The translations under genes were made by a program, and so were the position numbers. This document shows, piece after piece, positions 50,001 to 62,000 of a stretch of 64,000 nucleotides of DNA; position 1 is the first letter of the stretch; every line of letters begins with the position of its first letter. The DNA comes from Hypoxylon rubiginosum (Eukaryota > Ascomycota > Sordariomycetes > Xylariales > Hypoxylaceae). The DNA is taken from positions 1,798,001 to 1,862,000 of the forward strand of contig CADCXA010000029.1 of assembly GCA_902806565.1 (NCBI GenBank), in the 5' to 3' direction. Below the pieces are notes generated by a model, which worked only from the letters and a program-made list of their open reading frames with translations, was not told the DNA's origin and did no database searches.

Positions 50001-50486
50001 GACATTAGCAGTTTTTACCCCGTCGGCCTCGACCACGTCTTCAAGATCGGCTCGGCTAAGAAATGGGGCGCGAGCGCTGACTTCGGGCAGGAGAACAAGT
50101 CTGACTACCTGTTCCCAGGCCAGGACATAACGCTAGAAGACCCCGACGGCGAAACATTGCATCCGTCCGGCAGCTCCCTGGCTACGGCGTTTGCCGCCGG
50201 CATGGCCGGACTAATCCTCTACTCGATGAAGCTCCACCTGATGACCCCCGATACTGAGGAGACGGAAGAAGTCAGGACGAAACGGTTAGAGGATGCCAAG
50301 ACCAGGGCGGGCATGGTCAGGATATTCAACGTCCTAGGGGGCAAGATGTCCGAAACCGTACCCAAGGATATCCCGGTGGCTTTCTCGAAGAACTTATTCC
50401 CCCAAGCTATGAGCGCTCTGATGGAGGAAAAGACGAGAACTCTCCGAGAATTTATACAGCGAATCGCACCTACATATATCGGCTAA
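47049..50486 (+). CDS. Subtilisin-like serine protease (S8) with ankyrin-like N-terminal region
   Basis: Predicted 986 aa, six exons: 47049-48261, 48399-48913, 49023-49055 (33 nt), 49115-49290, 49382-49748, 49830-50486; phases agree. The C-terminal third is an S8 domain with a complete triad: Asp694 in IALIDSGVNI, His732 in STHGTQMAT, Ser884 in HPSGSSLATAFAAG, plus an oxyanion-type Asn near 819 in FASLNDAE. The N-terminal 640 residues are helical and include degenerate ankyrin-like segments (LNPLEQAAKK, NGLTPLHNAIR). There is no signal peptide, so it should act inside the cell, unlike secreted subtilisins. Family knowledge: intracellular fungal subtilisins of this kind occur in NLR-like proteins and next to cell-death effectors such as HET-Q1. 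It is divergent from the 315-aa gene and close to the NLR-like gene. The 49291-49381 intron uses GTATGC and a TACTAACC branch; a naive frame would stop at TAG near 49338. Confidence 0.88.
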
Positions 50487-50921
50487 TGATAATGGGGTCT
50501 ATGCTTTTGGACTTTTTATCCTTTGCATAGATCACCAGGGGGGTTGGTTCTACTTAGAATAAAGGAGTCTTGTATGTAACGATACTTGTAACTCGATAGC
50601 TTTCGTGCTTGCTACGAAGCAACGTCCTCTGGGTACCTGTTTGGTACGGAATTCAACCCCCTTTTAGCAATACTAGAGCTGGACCTAGAACTCAGACTCT
50701 CCTTCTCGGGGAACCCAGGTAGGCCATAAAATGTAAGGCATGAAATGGTATTCGGCCGTAATATCATACGAAAACTGGATAAATTTGATAGAACTGATCA
50801 ACTTCACGTTTAATAGTAGCATGATACGTATTTCTACTAAGACTGCCTGTAAGCCAGTAGACAACTAACCTGATAATACATAGACAAGGTACGTCGTGTA
50901 CTTGTGAAATACCTTGACGGC
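50487..50921. other. Convergent 3' intergenic region
   Basis: About 435 bp between the protease (plus) and the oxidoreductase (minus). No coding signal; presumably 3' UTRs. Confidence 0.4.
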
Positions 50922-52130
50922 TCACGGGGCCGAAAGGTGCGCCAACATCTCATCTAGTTGGTTATGGCGCTTCGCAGCGTGATCGAATGTAGGATACTTT
51001 GTCGAGTCCCCGGCAGCAAATGCCTCGTAAAGCGCTCCGACCATTCTCGCAGACACATCAAGCTCCTCTCTCCCTTGCCAGTTCCACCCAACAGTCTGCA
51101 CTTCATCCGTATCAAAGTCGTGCATTTCAATAACAATCGGTTGTCCGTGCGCCGTTGCAGAGATACTCATTCCCCCCGTAGCTGTTAGGCGGATCTCACC
51201 CTTTTCTCCGTTCACTGACCACACCAGCGGGTCCTCTCCTTTAAAAGCCTGCCCCCGGCGGCATCTGAAATGAAGAGTGGCGCCCGGAGTAACATATTCC
51301 GAGGCCTGTAGTGAACCGGTTACGAGCACCAGGTCGGGAACATCCGATCGAATTGTTTCTACAATCTTCCCAGTCGATGGGTCCCGGACTTTCACGTCTG
51401 GTCGCTGAATTTGCAGGTGCGAGTTCAGGACCTCGATCTCTCCAAGGGCGGACTGAACGAAATCAAATACTGAAATATGCGATCAGCAAGTCTTTCGGAT
51501 TCCCTTATAGGCCAGGACAAACTTACGGTGACCAAATCCAATCGTGAACGTGTTTCCCCCAACCTTCCTGTCGGTGAAGTACTTCAGGGGAATCGGCATG
51601 ATAGTCCTATCGTTCGTGCCGCCCGCCCCGCGAACCTCGCTACTCAGCACCTTTCCAATGCGTCCGCTCCTCACCAGGTCCCGAACCGTCATCACGGCCG
51701 GCGCATACCAGCCCTGAAGTCCCACCATGGTCCTCCCCCCTTTTTCGCGCGCAAAAGCCGCTAGCTCACCTGCGAGCGCCGCGTTCTGAGCTAGGGGCCA
51801 CTCCACGTACGCGGACTTTCCCTGGCGCACGCTCGGCAGAATGGTCTCGTAATGCTTGTCCACGCGCGTCGCGCACACGACGAGCTGCACATCCGGGTCC
51901 GCGGCCAGAGCCTGCGGGTCGCCGTACGCGCGTGTCTCTGGCAGCAACTGAAAGGACTCGATGGCGCGCCTGGCGGCGTCTACGCTAGAGTTGCACAGAG
52001 CTATGATCTGGAACTTGGCCTTGCCCTCGGGACTGAGCAGGTAGGGGAGGTGGGCATGGCCAGCCCAGTTGCTGGGAGAGGAACTCGAGAGCCCTATGAT
52101 GGCGGTTCGGATTGGAGACATGTCTAGCAT
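50922..52130 (-). CDS. Gfo/Idh/MocA-family oxidoreductase (Gal80-like)
   Basis: Predicted 383 aa from the ATG at 52130, or 380 aa from a second ATG at 52121 that gives MSPIRTAIIGLS. Exons (minus) 52130-51527 and 51469-50922, joined to read GFGH-LFDFVQSALGEIEVLN. The N-terminal Rossmann fold shows AIIGLSSSSP with VQLVVCATRVDKHYETILP and the YVEWPLAQN motif (the E-K-P element of the family replaced by E-W-P). The C-terminal alpha/beta domain has GGNTFTIGFGH and WSVNGEKGEIRLT. Family members oxidise sugars or sugar-like substrates with NAD(P); the E-W-P element and fold are also those of yeast Gal80, a non-catalytic regulator, so catalysis is not assured. Substrate unknown. Intact; high GC in exon 1. 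Confidence 0.88.
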
Positions 52131-53278
52131 CGGTTCTTGAGTTTCTTGAGTTACGGAATAAGAAGCCCGATATTGAATAAAAGCAGGTGGTCAATAAGTA
52201 GCAGTAAGCCGGGGAGTAGTCTTCGACGGCAAACTTGGCCGGTACTATAATTAATAAGCAAGGAGTGCTTATAAATTTATACTTCACGTCTCACTAACAG
52301 CCAATAAAAAATCAGCGATGTCTTAACTGGGCTGCATCATGCGTAAGGATAAAACGGCCGGCATCTTGCTCAGAAATAAGCTAGATGTTCAATGTTACCT
52401 ACCTCCTACCTAGTAACTTATAAAGACGTGCTAGGTACTGTATATTATGACATTATCAGGTTGAACAAGTGGCATAGGAACAAGAAGGCTACGAAACTTG
52501 GCTATCAGTAAGAGCTATAAATCCTACATGGTCCTTCTGAAGAGCCCTTACTATCTGCGGTGGACTTATTGATGTTTAGTAAGGCCCATAACTTGCGTAG
52601 TGAGGATGCGGTGAAAGAAGTCTAGTATTGGACGATAGTTGACTTATAGAAGAAGAGGATAGAAATACCCCTATTTATATAGGTAGGTATACACCAGCTT
52701 CTTAGTCTTACTAAAAGTGTTAGTGATAGAAGCTTGAATATCCGCAAGCTGGACTTGATCGAGTATTGATCTGTGATATATGAGAGGTAGTTGGTTCAAC
52801 CCTGTGTAAGCCAGCATGTTAATATAGGATGTTAAAAATGAGTAATTCAAGAGGAAAGAACGGGCAATGAAAGATATAAAATAGCGGGGCAGCTGCGGGG
52901 TTACATGCAGGCTGCGGGAAGCTGGGAGCTCCCCTGTTGATATATGGGTCCGGCTTATGCAGGTGTAACTTCAGATCGGATTTTGGGCAACTATTATGTA
53001 AGCATGCTTGCTTATAAAGCACAGAGGAGCTCAGATAGGGGCAGCGGCGCTTTTCTTTCGTACTTTGGGAACAAACAGTGGCTGTAATATCACCAAGCTG
53101 GTGTGCTATTCTCTAGTGCTCTAGTTAGTTAGGTAGATGTATTTCGTTCGACTAGCTTTTATGTGTGCTTATCAACCCCATTCGATATCTCACCAAGCAT
53201 TTCATCTCAATCTGCTGGAATTTGTGAAAACATTCTGCATACCCCTTACGTACCCCAACCACGTATCTTTTCGGAAAT
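52131..53278. other. Intergenic region
   Basis: About 1.15 kb, moderately A+T-rich, no supported coding sequence. GGTTCAACC at 52794-52802 resembles a tRNA B-box, but no matching cloverleaf was seen. No diagnostic repeat. Confidence 0.4.
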
Positions 53279-55098
53279 TCAATAAGGGATAATAGGAACG
53301 TAGAAGCGGAAGCGGTTGTGCGGATCATATTTGATCTTCAGTCCTCGTAGCCTCTCTAAGCGCCAGGGCTCGTACCCGTATATAGACTCGAGAGACTCGT
53401 ACGTGTTCCCTGTCGCGTAATTTACATACGTCGCCGGCTTACGTGTAGGCTGCCCGGCGTTCCATATGTCCCAACTCTCTTTGGCCCACGTCTTCGCCGG
53501 CTCCAGCAGGTCTGATCCCTTGGGGATTTCGGTCAAGAAGAATCTTCAACGGTGTCTCTGTCAGCACAATTGAACTCTTCTAGAAGTACATACGCCTTTG
53601 GGAATGGGAACGGATACGCACGCTAAATGGTGTTCATCGCGGTGGGGATACGCAGTAGAGGCAGGATTAATAGCCTGCACCCCTGCGGTCGCATAGCCTT
53701 CGTGATAGAGACGAGCGGTTACCCCGAGCTCAGGGTATAAAGCTGCTTTTCGGTTAAAAAGGTCGTATAGCTGGCGTTGTGCCGTAATATTATAGGCCTG
53801 GAGCGAAACGGTAGACATGGCGTATGAGCCGGAAGTAATAGACGAGGAAGCACTATCCTGAGGAACGACGAGTTCAGGATAGGGGACATCGCCCATCTCT
53901 TCAGATATAGCCTCAATCGCGTTAAACGGGCGCAGAACTTCCTCGGCTGCGGATGCAGGACCTGCATAGGCGAAGGTCCACCAAAGAATGGCCTATGTGA
54001 AATCAGGAATCAAGAGTTGTGTTTATGGGTAAGAGGGGGCAGATAAAAACTACGCACCTCGTTTTCGCAGAGAGATCGATTCATAGATATTCGACCGTAA
54101 TTTTCGCCCAATAAATGGGTCGCATTGCTATGATGCTGAATCTTGTTCAACTCCTCAAATACCGTCTCAAGCTTATCTTGGGTCCAGGAGTAGTTATGAT
54201 AATGCCACGTCGCTGTCTGGCTTGGGTAAATCTTGAGTCTCAAGCTAGTAACAATACCGAAATTATGGCCAGCGCCCTTCATCGCCCAGAATAGGTCTTC
54301 ATGGCTCGTCTCATTCACAGAAATTGTTGAGCCATCAGCCAGGACGACGTTTAAGTGGATGATATTATCGCTAACCAAGCCGTAAAGGCCATCGTAGCGT
54401 CCGTGACCGCCACCAAGAGCAGGCCCCGTCAGGCCAACGCCCTCGCTAGCCGCAGTAGCTAATGAATAGCTCTGTTAAGAACGTGCCTCTCGAATATTCT
54501 TTCGGATCACGGTGCAAAAGACACTCACCCGCAACGTAACCCTGATCCCAAAGTTTCGCCATTATTTCACGGACATATGCTCCACCTTGGAATAAAGCAG
54601 ATTTCCCATCCGGGTCGATGGTGATAGCTGTGAGCTGTTTCATGTCAATCTGAACACCGCGAAATCTACCCAGGGACGTGGTGAGGCCATGACCACGGTT
54701 TACTGCTAAAAATTGGATGCTGTTATCATTGCAATACTGGACCTAAATCCGCTGTCAGGCAAGTGATAAGATAATTCAGGGGTTACGGCAGCGCTGACAA
54801 TCTTTGAGATGTCGGACTCCTCCGCCGGCTGTACCGCAATCTTGATGTCAGGGGGTGCCAAAGTATTCCATCTCTCCGTGACCTCAGACCACGACGGATC
54901 TGAAGGCAAGAATATGGCTGAGTTGGAAGATACAATTGTACCTAGGTCCCGTGCGATTTCAGAGACTAGCACCTGTCGACGCGTGAAGGGGTTATTCTGA
55001 AAATAACGGGGCACAGAGCTGGAAGGCAAGAGTAATTTTGCTACAGATGCCTGGAAAAGCGTGAGAACGAAGAGCGTATGCCGAGAAAATACGCCCAT
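53279..55098 (-). CDS. Secreted FAD-linked oxidase, BBE-like (PCMH domain)
   Basis: Predicted 516 aa, five exons (minus): 55098-54799, 54742-54529, 54458-54058, 53992-53622, 53543-53279; all phases agree. The start at 55098 gives MGVFSRHTLFVLTLFQASVAKL, a signal peptide; an ATG 27 codons upstream would add a poor leader. The FAD-binding PCMH domain shows [29 protein letters not shown], the FQGGAYVREIM strand, GVGLTGPALGGGHGRYDGLYGL and GAGHNFGIVTSL. The BBE C-terminus is present: YVNYATGNTYESLESIYG and LRGLKIKYDPHNRFRF. Family members oxidise alcohols, carbohydrates or secondary-metabolite intermediates with covalent FAD; the usual His of the RGxGH motif is within NRGHG. Substrate unknown. 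This is the last gene before the A+T block, 240 bp from its edge, yet it shows no stop codons. Confidence 0.9.
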
Positions 55099-55304
55099 GC
55101 TTGCTATAGTATCGATATGACCGCACAGGGTGAACGGAATCAGCAATGAGTTCCCACCCGTAATGCAAGAGGATAACAAACCTTTATAACAGCCTGTAAC
55201 CTACTCCCTAGTTATATAAGTGCTGCTCCTTCTCTTCATTTTCTTTCTTGCGAAACACAGTTTCTTTCTTGAGCTTTGACAGTTAATTAACTTATATATT
55301 ACTA

Positions 55305-55327
55305 GCTGCGCAACCTGGTTGTGTAAA
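55305..55327. repeat. Imperfect palindrome at the edge of the A+T block
   Basis: GCTGCGCAACC, one base, then GGTTGTGTAAA. The second arm differs from a perfect inverted copy at four of eleven positions, three of them C-to-T or G-to-A type. Possible transposon terminal repeat altered by RIP. Confidence 0.45.
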
Positions 55328-55339
55328 TATAGCTAGGAG

Positions 55340-58300
55340 GGAAGTTATAGGTTTTTTTTTAGATTATATAAGTATTTTATTATTATTTTATATTAATTTT
55401 ATGTAATTTAAATTAATTGGAATTTATTTATAAAAATATAAAATAAAAATTATAAAACTAATATTTAATTATTAAGTTTATTATTTTTTATTAGAATTTT
55501 TTATTAATTTATATTATTTTTTTTTAATTAATATATTTATATTAATTATCTTATTTATATTTTATATTTTATACTTATATTTATATTTATTTTTTTTAAA
55601 CTTTTATTTAAATTTTACTATTTTTTTCCCTAGAAATCTTTTAATTAATAACTGTTATTTTTTTTAACTATTAAAATATTATCGTGTTTATATTTATTAA
55701 AGTTTTATTTATTGTTAATTTAAATGTTACCGTTATTATTAATAAAATTATTAAATAATAAAATTAAATTAATATTTAATTTAAATATAATATCGCTAAA
55801 TATAAATTTAAACTATTTAATTTTAATATAAGTTAAAATTAATATTAATTTTATATGTTTTATTTTTAGCTTTTTATTAGTTTTAAACTTTTTTTTATAA
55901 TTATTATTACTAGTTATTAACTTTAGTTTATTTTATTTTTATATAATAAAAGCTTTTTTATAAAATTAATAATAAGTAATAAGGTTATTATTATTAGATT
56001 TTAAATTTAAATTTAAAAAGTTTTTTTTTAAAGTTAAGGAATAATATTTATAATTATTTCTTAATTATTAATTTTTTAATTTTAAGCCTTTTAATTTTAA
56101 GTTTTTTAATTATTAATTTTTATTTTATTTTTTCCTTTTTTTTTAATTATTTGTTTTTAATATTCTTATTTATAGTTTATATATTTTAATTAAGGTTTTT
56201 AATAACTTTTATTTATAATGTTTATTTTTTTAAAGTTTTATTAATAGTAAATTAAATTTTTAATTTTTTGTTACTTTTTTATTTTTAAATAATAAAACTA
56301 TTTTATTATATATTAAACTTTAAATAAAATATATAAATGTATATTAAAAAAATACTTTTAAAATAAAATAATATTTAATATTATAATAAAAATTTAAATA
56401 TAATAAATTTTTATTGATAAAAAGTTTTAATAGGTTTAATATATAAATTTATAATATATATAATTTATTTAATTTATTATTTTTATTTTTTTTTTTTTTT
56501 AATATTATAATTATATAGTTATAATTAAATAAATAATAAATATTATTTTAAATTATTATTTAATTTTTATTATTATTAAAAGGGTTATTTATATTTAAAA
56601 ATAAAGTTATAAAATTTTATATATAATAATTATTAAATTAAGTTAAATATGTTTTTAATATAATATAAACTATTTTAATTTTAATTAACGCTTCTATAAA
56701 ATAATAAATCTTAGTTAAAAAATTATAACTATTTATTGGTTTTTTTAAGTTTATTATAATTTTAATAATTAAGATTTATAAAAATATTTTTTTATTATTT
56801 AAAGTTGGTTTATTTAAAGTTAATTTATTTAAAATTAACTTATTTACAGTTAATTTATTATATTTATATTTTAAGTTTACTGTTTTTTTTTATAATAAAA
56901 ATAAAATAATAAGTATTATTTACTAATTAAAGTTTAAATAAAAAATATAATTATTTATTAATATTATTTTATTAATAAACTTAAATAATTATTATAATAT
57001 TATAATAAGAAAATATTTAATATTATTTATTAATTAAATTTATTAATAGTTATTAAATAATAAAATTTTATAGTTAAATATAATAAATAGTTTATTCTTA
57101 AAAGTTTTTAAAATATAGAAATTATATTTATTTTTATATATTTATAATATATTAATGTTTTTTCTTACTATTAAATATTAATAGTTACTAATAATAATAA
57201 TATAAATAATATAAATTATTTTATAATTAATATTAAAAATTATATTAAAATAATTTAAAAAGTTAAAATTAAGTAATAACTTTATTTTTAAGTATTTTAA
57301 ATAATATATATTAAGTTTATATTATAATTATATATATAAATTATATAAAAACAGTTTATAAATTAAATAATGTAATTTATTAATATTATTTATTTTTAAA
57401 TATATAAATATAATATATATAAATTTAAATATATATAAATAATAAAAAGTTATATTTATTATAATATAAATAAAATTATAAAGATTTATTTATATAAGTT
57501 ATTTAAACATTTAAATAATAAATTATTTTAAAACTTAAAATATTAATAATTTATTATTTATTTATATATATAAGTAAGTTATATAATATATAGTTAATTT
57601 TTTATTTTTTATTTTAATATTTATTTTTTATTAATATATTTTTTATTAATATAAAATATAAAATAAATTTAAAAGAAAAATTTATAACTATTACGTTTTT
57701 TAATAATAATAACAATATATTTAACTAAATTTAAAAAGTTATTTATATTTTTTATTTTAAATATAATTTATTATATATATTAATTATTTTATATGTTATT
57801 AATAATAATAAACTTTATTATTTATTATTTTATAAAATTTATATAATTATTACTAGGAATATTTAAAATAATATTAAAAATATATAAAAACTATATTTTT
57901 TTTTATTTATTAATTAAATTGTTTTTTATTTACTAGTATTTTAAGATAATTTAATTAATACCGGAACTTATTATTTTTATATTTTTTATAAAAACCATAT
58001 AAATATAAATTATATATTTAAATATTATAATTAGTTTTAAATATTATATATATATATTTATATTAATTATTTTTATTATAATTAATATATTATATTTAAT
58101 AATTTCTTATTAAAAGCACTGGTTTTTTTTTTATAAAAATATATTTAAATAATAAAAAAATATATATATTAATAACTTATTTAACCGTATTAATTTTAAA
58201 TTTAATTTTAATTATAATTATTATATTTTTATATTATAATTAATAAAACTAAAAAATAGTTATATTATACTTAAAATTATAAATTTTTAATTATTAGTTA

Positions 58301-59041
58301 ATTAAATATATATATATCTTATAAAAAATTTATTAAATATTATTTATATTTTTTTTTTAACTATATATTTTTTCGTTAAAACTTTTATTATATTTAGGAT
58401 AAAAATTATATTATTATTTATTTAAAGTTAAATTTTAAATAAAAGAATAAATTTTATTTAATGTTATATATTTTTTAGTTACTAACTAAGTATTATAATA
58501 TAAATATTAAAATATATATGTTATTTTATAATTATTTTTTTTATTTAATTTTTTATATTTTAATTAAATTTTTATTTGTTTGTTTCGTTTAAATTTTATT
58601 TATTAAAAAGGTAATTAAAATATTTAATAATAATATTTTTTATTAAAAATATTTTATTATTTTTTTTAAATATAAAGGTTTTTATAATAAATAATTTATA
58701 TAATAAATAATAATAATAAAATAACTTCTTAATTTTAAAATAAAAATTATTAATATTAAAAAAGTTGGTTAAAAATATAATATTAATAAAGTTTTATAAA
58801 ATGTAAACGAAGTTAAAAAAAAAAATATAAATAAAATTAAAAAAAAAAATATAAGCGAAGTTAAAAAAAAAAGCGATATTAAATATTTAAATAAACGTTT
58901 AGTTTATTTAATATATATTAAATAAATAAAATCTAATAATAATAATAATTTTAAATATCTTTTTTAAAAGTATTATTATAAGAGATTAATATTTTTAACA
59001 CGTATTAAGTAATTTAAATTTACTAGTAATAATAATAATAA

Positions 59042-59088
<47 letters not shown>

Positions 59089-62000
59089 GTTTTAACTTTT
59101 TTTTTTTTAACGATTTAGATAACGATTTTTAGCTTAATTAAAAAAAAAAATTTAAACTTAATTTTTTATATTTAAATATTAAAATTAAACTTATATTATT
59201 TTATTTATTTATTAATTTTAATTTTATTTTAAAATTATTTATATTTATATTTAATTTAGTAGATAGTAATAATTAAAATTTAAGTTATTATAAAAATTAT
59301 TTTATTTTAATTATTTTTTATATAGTTTTTATTAATATTAAATTTTTTATTAATATTAATTTTAAAATTAACTATAAAATTACTTTTAAATATATTTATA
59401 ATAATTATATTTATTAAAAGGTTTAATTTTTTTTAATGTTTTATTTATAAAAAGTTAGGTTTTTTTTAGTATATTATAATTAAAAAAATTAGATTTTTTT
59501 TTATATATTATTTTTTTATATATATAATTTATAATATTTTTTAAATAAATGTTTTTATAAGGATAATATTTTATAAAATACATATATATAAATAAAAAAA
59601 AAAAAATTTAATAGATTGGTTTATTATTTTATATATCGCTTAATAAAAATTTTAAGTTAATATTTTTTTATATTTTTAAAATATAAAATCTTTTTTTATA
59701 TTATAATTTTATAATATAAAACTAAAAGCGCTTAATTAAATAATTCTTACTTATTTAAATTAATACTAATTAATTTTATAGTTATAATTTATTTAAAACT
59801 TTTATTTTTTCTATTATTTTATATATATTTTAAACTGGCTTATTTTTAACATATAATATATATTTAATTATTATATGTTTTTTTAAATTATTATTAAAAT
59901 ATAATTTATATAATATTAATTTTAAATTATTTGGTATTTTTTTTACTTGTTTAATTTAAATAATCATTTAGTTTAAATTTTTAGATTTTATAAATTTTTA
60001 TAATTATTTTTAATTAATATTATTTAAGTTTATATAGTTTATAAGATTTTTTTTTAATTTATAAGAAATGTTTTTTAAAAGATTTTACTAACTTTAAAAA
60101 ACTTTTTAATTTTATTTTAACTTTTTTATATTATAAGAATAATATTTATAATAACTGTTATTACTAAATTAAAAAAACGGTTTTATAGTTTTATAAATTA
60201 AAATAATAATAATTAACACGTTAGTTTTTATTTATTAAGTTTATTATTTTATAATATAAATTATTTTAACTTTTTTAAGTTTAATTAAAAACAGGTATTA
60301 ACTTTAAATTAAAACAGGTTAAATTATTTTCCGGCTTTATTTTATACGTTTAAAATTTTTTATTATATTAACGAAAATAACGATTATTTTATATTAAAAA
60401 ATAACAGAGATTTAATTAAATATATATAATAAATTTTAATTAAAATTAAAAAAATTAAAATAAATAATATTATAGTTTTAATATTTAATAATCTATATAT
60501 ATATTAAGTTTTATTATTTTTTTAAATAAGTATTTTATTAATAATTTAATAACTTATTATTAAATAAACTTTTTCATTAAATATATAATATAAAAATTAA
60601 GTTTATTACTATAAAAAAATTAAATTAAATAAAATACTAATTATTAACTATAAAAATAAATTTATATTAGTTTTTTTTAATTAACTTAAAAGTTTTAATT
60701 ATTATTAGTTATTTATATATAAATATATAACATTGTTTTACCCTTAAAATAAAATTATATTAATTATAAAATAAATAATAATAAATTTTAATATTATATT
60801 ATTTTATTTAACTATTTTAATAATATATATATTAGTTATTATTATAATAATATTAAAAGTAAATACTTTTATTAACTTAATATATAATATATAAATATTA
60901 ATAAACCTAAATAATAATAATTAATTTTTTTAATAACTATTAATAAATATATTAAAATAAATAACATATTAATTAATATTTTTATATTAATTTTAATTTT
61001 TTTTTAATGTAATTTTTTATTATTAATAACTAAAAAAAGTATAAAACCTATAACGAAATAAAGGTTAATTAATATTTATTTATTTAAAATAATTAAAGTG
61101 ATTTATAGTTTATTATTTTAATTATTTAATATAATAAAAAAAATAGAATAATTAAAATATAACAGGATTTTTTATTTTAAAAAATAAAAATAAGTTAAAT
61201 AATTAATTAAAAGTGTTTTATATATATATTAAATATAATATTATTTATAGTATTTTTTTTTAATTATTTGTTAATTTTTATAAAATTTTAAAATATATAA
61301 TATTTAATAATTTATTAGATTTTACTTTTAATATTTTTAAAACTTTTAATTTTTAAATAAATTTAACTTTTAATATAATTATATAAAATTATTTATATAT
61401 AAATATAAAAATCCTTTAATTAATATTAATTATATTAAAAAATTATTCTTATAATTTATTTATAGTTATAATAAAATAAATTAATATTAAAAACTGTTAT
61501 TTAAATTATATAAATAACTAGTTTTTATTATTTTAAATTAACTTAATTTTTAATAAAATATATTTTATTTTATTAAATAACCTACTAAGAATTTTAATTT
61601 TTATATTATATTTATTAAACTAAGTTATAATTATTTAAATACCATTATAAAAGTTTTAATTAAAATCTAAGTTACATAACATTATAATAAAAAAACCAAC
61701 TTTTAATTTTAATTTAACCGGTGGTATTTTTTTTAACTATAAAATTTAAATTATTTTAATCGGTGTTTTTTTAGTTTATTAATCGTTTATTTTAATAAAT
61801 TTATCTATTAAAAAATATTTTTATTTTTTTTTAAAGATATTAAATAATAAGTTATTATTAATCTTTTATATAAATATATTATATATAAATAAAATAAATT
61901 TAAAAGTAAAAACATTTAAATTATATAACGTATTATTTAAGATTTTTTTTAAATAAATATAATTATAAAAGTTTTTAATATTATTAAACGTTTTTATTAT

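Noticed and set aside
52780..52860. tRNA-like B-box GGTTCAACC
   Set aside because: No acceptor stem, anticodon arm or A-box could be paired around it.
4442..55098. A single secondary-metabolite cluster made of the decarboxylase, oxidoreductase, glycosyltransferase, transporter and BBE-like oxidase
   Set aside because: The genes are spread over 50 kb with HSP90, ClpP and AP-2 between them, two are broken, and no backbone synthase is present.
59027..59089. CRISPR-like or minisatellite array
   Set aside because: It is a plain trinucleotide microsatellite with no spacers; the genome is eukaryotic.
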